Below are positions 33,600-35,343 of a DNA stretch of 35,343 nt, piece after piece (the stretch's first letter is position 1; every line of letters starts with the position of its first letter). Source of the stretch: Plakobranchus ocellatus (taxonomy: Eukaryota > Mollusca > Gastropoda > Plakobranchidae). The position numbers and the translations under genes were made by a program. The notes below the pieces were generated by a model. That model was not told the origin of the DNA, did not search any database, and worked only from the letters and a program-made list of their open reading frames with translations. The DNA lies in the NCBI GenBank assembly GCA_019648995.1, contig BLXT01002238.1, positions 1,443,760 through 1,479,102 of the forward strand. Direction: 5' to 3'.

Positions 33600-34430
33600 T
33601 AACACCTAGTGCGTAATTTTGGCTTGAAAAATGGTTTGAAGCTCTGATGTTTAGATTCTCATATTTGTTATGCACAGCTATAGCAATTTTATCTCTTAGT
33701 TTTTCCATTAGATTTTAGTAAGTCCATTTGGAATTTAGGATTAGCCTTTGTCTTTCTTAATTTTTAAAGTTTTATCTGAAATTTACACATTACTGCGCTA
33801 TGATCTAAATCACAGTTTGCTCCCGGCAGTGATTTTGATGTTTTGGCAGTGTTTCAGAATTGTTTCTGAATGAAAATATAATCTATTTTGTTTTTACTTC
33901 TATCTCTGGGGCTCTTCTAAGTCCACTGCATGCTAGGGTGGTTTTGATACCAAGTATTTGTGATGATACAATCATTGATTTCATAACATTCAATTAGCCT
34001 ACTTCCATGCTCATTTACAGTCCCTATGCCACTGGGCCCAACATCTTCTACCCTTTTATCCCCAACTTTTGCATTGAAATCTCACATTATTATGATGTCC
34101 TGGGATTTTAGATAGTCTTTTGCTTTTTCTATTTCTTCATAAACCTTTTCTACTTCTACATCTTCACTGTCAGACGTTGGTGCATACGCTTGAATAATTC
34201 CTAGATTGAATGGTTTGGCTACCAATTTAGCTACAAGTGCTCTATCTGAAATTGGACACCAACTTTCCAGACTTTTTGGCTTTGTTACATTGAATGCCTC
34301 TTTCATGTGTATGTCCCCCTGAGTAAATTAGAGTTTTGCTGCTTAGTTTCATGGAACCTGCCCCATCTAACCTCAGCAAGCCCTAGGATGTTAAGTTTTA
34401 TTCTGCCCAATTCCAGGAAAGTTAGAAAAT
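33600..34430 (-). mobile_element. LINE fragment: APE-like endonuclease domain, decayed
   Basis: The minus strand reads LNILGLAEVRWG, SWCPISDRALVAKL, KPFNLGIIQAYAPTSD and KDYLKSQDIIIM, followed after a stop by DFNAKVG, GTVNEHGSRLIECYEIND, ITNTWYQNHPSMQWT, NKIDYIF and PGANCDLDHSAVMCKF. These are the ordered motifs of the apurinic endonuclease-like domain of non-LTR retrotransposons (QAYAPT, DFNA, NKIDYI, DLDHS). In-frame stops and a frameshift show it is inactive. Protein similarity fades near 33600. Confidence 0.88.
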
Positions 34431-34833
34431 GTTATTAAAGAAATGAGCAGGAATGAACAGACATTACAAATGGTGGTCAACTTCAGTGAAAACTCCCTTT
34501 CCCTGTAGTCTTAATGTTAACTAAGCAAAACACTTTTCAATTTTTCAAATATCTTAATGAGTTGTTGTGGCACAGCCCATAAAAAAAAAAACAAAAACAA
34601 AAAGTACACACATAAAACTAGTTCACAACAGCTTTCACCGTCTTCCAAACTGCCAAGCTATAAACTATAAGCTAAAAGCAAAAATCAAAGATACAATAAC
34701 AATGTCTGAAACTATTTTTTTTATGAAAGGTTAACCAACAAATTTTCATAGGATAAGGAAAAGGTATACATAGAAAGAGAGTATTTGAAAGGCTGCATTA
34801 TGTTCAACTCCCAGCTTATCATGGAGAACCTAC

Positions 34834-34980
34834 CAGCTAATCTCTTTTTCTCGATGGCTGCTTGCTCTTCCTTTGGCAACTCATGAAAGGCTCGTGTGGG
34901 ACCATCAGGAAACATGGCAGGGAATTTCTCATTCTCCAGCTGCTGTTGAATCCTGTAGAATTCATTTCTTGTTGCAGGCA
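34834..34980 (-). CDS. POLE: POLE exon 1 of 16 in window: P domain, first part
   Basis: It encodes [16 protein letters not shown]... to ...IEKKRLA, matching the region just after the Fe-S cysteine cluster in animal POLE, including FHEL and EEQA. The P (processivity) domain is special to Pol epsilon and helps the enzyme encircle the nascent duplex. The acceptor is TTTTTATAG before TGCCTGC, and the donor is GCTG|GTAGGT. The exon begins with the last two bases of a Val codon and ends with the first base of a Glu codon. Length is 147 bp. The upstream exon was not found in the remaining 363 bases. Confidence 0.95.
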
Positions 34981-35343
34981 CTATAAAAACAAAGCATAAT
35001 GGAAATAAGTGAAGTTGGGGGATGCTATTGAGAGATGTATGAAAAATTTTGTTTTTAATATCAAATTTGTTCATTTGGCCCAGTGATTGCTTAGCTGTTT
35101 ATACCTAGAATGGTTTTATAATCAATTATCCTGTTAAGCATGCATTGGGAATTCTCCATGCTCACATTTATATGAAATTACTCCACATACCATAACTTAA
35201 CCTTTCATCAATATAACAGACATGCCTACCCTTGAAAAATCTCTTGAGGAACATCAAGGGCAAAAATGCGGAACATTAAATAAAAATGCGAAACAAACCT
35301 GAATATGACGGGAACTGACGCTGATTAAACAAAAAAAAAAAAA
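34981..35343 (-). other. POLE intron, part, upstream of the first exon in window
   Basis: AT-rich non-coding sequence ending in a run of A at the window edge. I found no POLE coding sequence, such as the Fe-S cysteine region that should come before VPATR, so that exon lies beyond the window. Confidence 0.7.

Larger units (their letters stand above)
28467..34833 (-). other. POLE intron, 6.4 kb, rich in repeats
   Basis: The longest intron. It holds an endonuclease-domain LINE fragment (33.6 to 34.4 kb), a second LINE fragment (29.8 to 30.35 kb), a cluster of diverged repeats (31.5 to 32.3 kb), a CTCCCGATT-type repeat (33.05 to 33.15 kb), a 27-bp duplication at 31.0 kb and a CA microsatellite at 29.4 kb. 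The rest is AT-rich with no recognisable gene. Confidence 0.85.
1571..34980 (-). other. POLE: POLE gene (DNA polymerase epsilon catalytic subunit), internal part, 16 exons
   Basis: POLE is the catalytic A subunit of DNA polymerase epsilon, the nuclear B-family polymerase that makes most of the leading strand and works with the CMG helicase. Sixteen exons on the minus strand, each bounded by AG and GT, join in phase to about 791 residues that align without gaps larger than a few residues to animal POLE as I know it. Signature stretches are [11 protein letters not shown] (motif B), LDTDGIW (motif C), KKRYAVFN, and RTARSILDMPWQIVQ at the start of the C-terminal half. Human POLE has about 2,286 residues, so both ends lie outside the window. 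No stop or frame break was found, so the gene looks functional. The 5' promoter and 3' UTR are not here. Confidence 0.97.

Noticed and set aside
1..35343. CRISPR arrays, operons, bacterial promoters, tRNA or rRNA genes
   Set aside because: Introns, LINEs and POLE show an animal nuclear genome; the only tandem array has contiguous 44-bp units without spacers, and no full tRNA cloverleaf was seen.

Overview
This is eukaryotic, AT-rich, intron-heavy nuclear DNA. I read one host gene in it: the middle third of POLE, the catalytic subunit of DNA polymerase epsilon, on the minus strand. Sixteen exons lie between 34980 (upstream) and 1571 (downstream). I delimited them by protein similarity to animal POLE, GT/AG borders and reading phase. 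Joined, they give 2,375 coding bases (about 791 residues) with no stop or frame break, roughly residues 680 to 1470 of the ~2,290-residue human protein. The N-terminal exonuclease and first palm motifs lie beyond the right edge. Most of the inactive C-terminal half and the zinc fingers lie beyond the left edge.

The organism is an animal. Intron length (0.3 to 6.4 kb), LINE and SINE remnants, and many AGATCTAGATCT-like words suggest a mollusc, perhaps a gastropod; that is inference only.

Layout, right to left in gene order: P domain (exons at 34.9 and 28.4 kb), fingers with motif B (26.6 kb), palm with motif C (24.8 and 19.7 kb), KKRY motif and thumb (18.1 to 8.1 kb), a variable acidic linker (5.8 kb), then the start of the inactive C-terminal half (4.3 to 1.6 kb). 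Everything else is intronic. It holds decayed mobile DNA: three fragments of endonuclease-type LINEs, a tRNA-derived SINE, a 702-bp TTAA-flanked (piggyBac-like) element, a 130-bp hAT-like MITE and a weaker 217-bp one, and a 973-bp element with unassigned inverted ends. There are also a 44-bp minisatellite, a cluster of diverged repeats at 31.5 to 32.3 kb, and microsatellites. Two short N runs mark assembly gaps.

No second host gene, rRNA, tRNA gene or CRISPR array was found. The most interesting points are the mobile elements with recognisable ends, the hidden repeat cluster at 31.5 to 32.3 kb, and a ten-A coding run in the fingers exon of a replicative polymerase.
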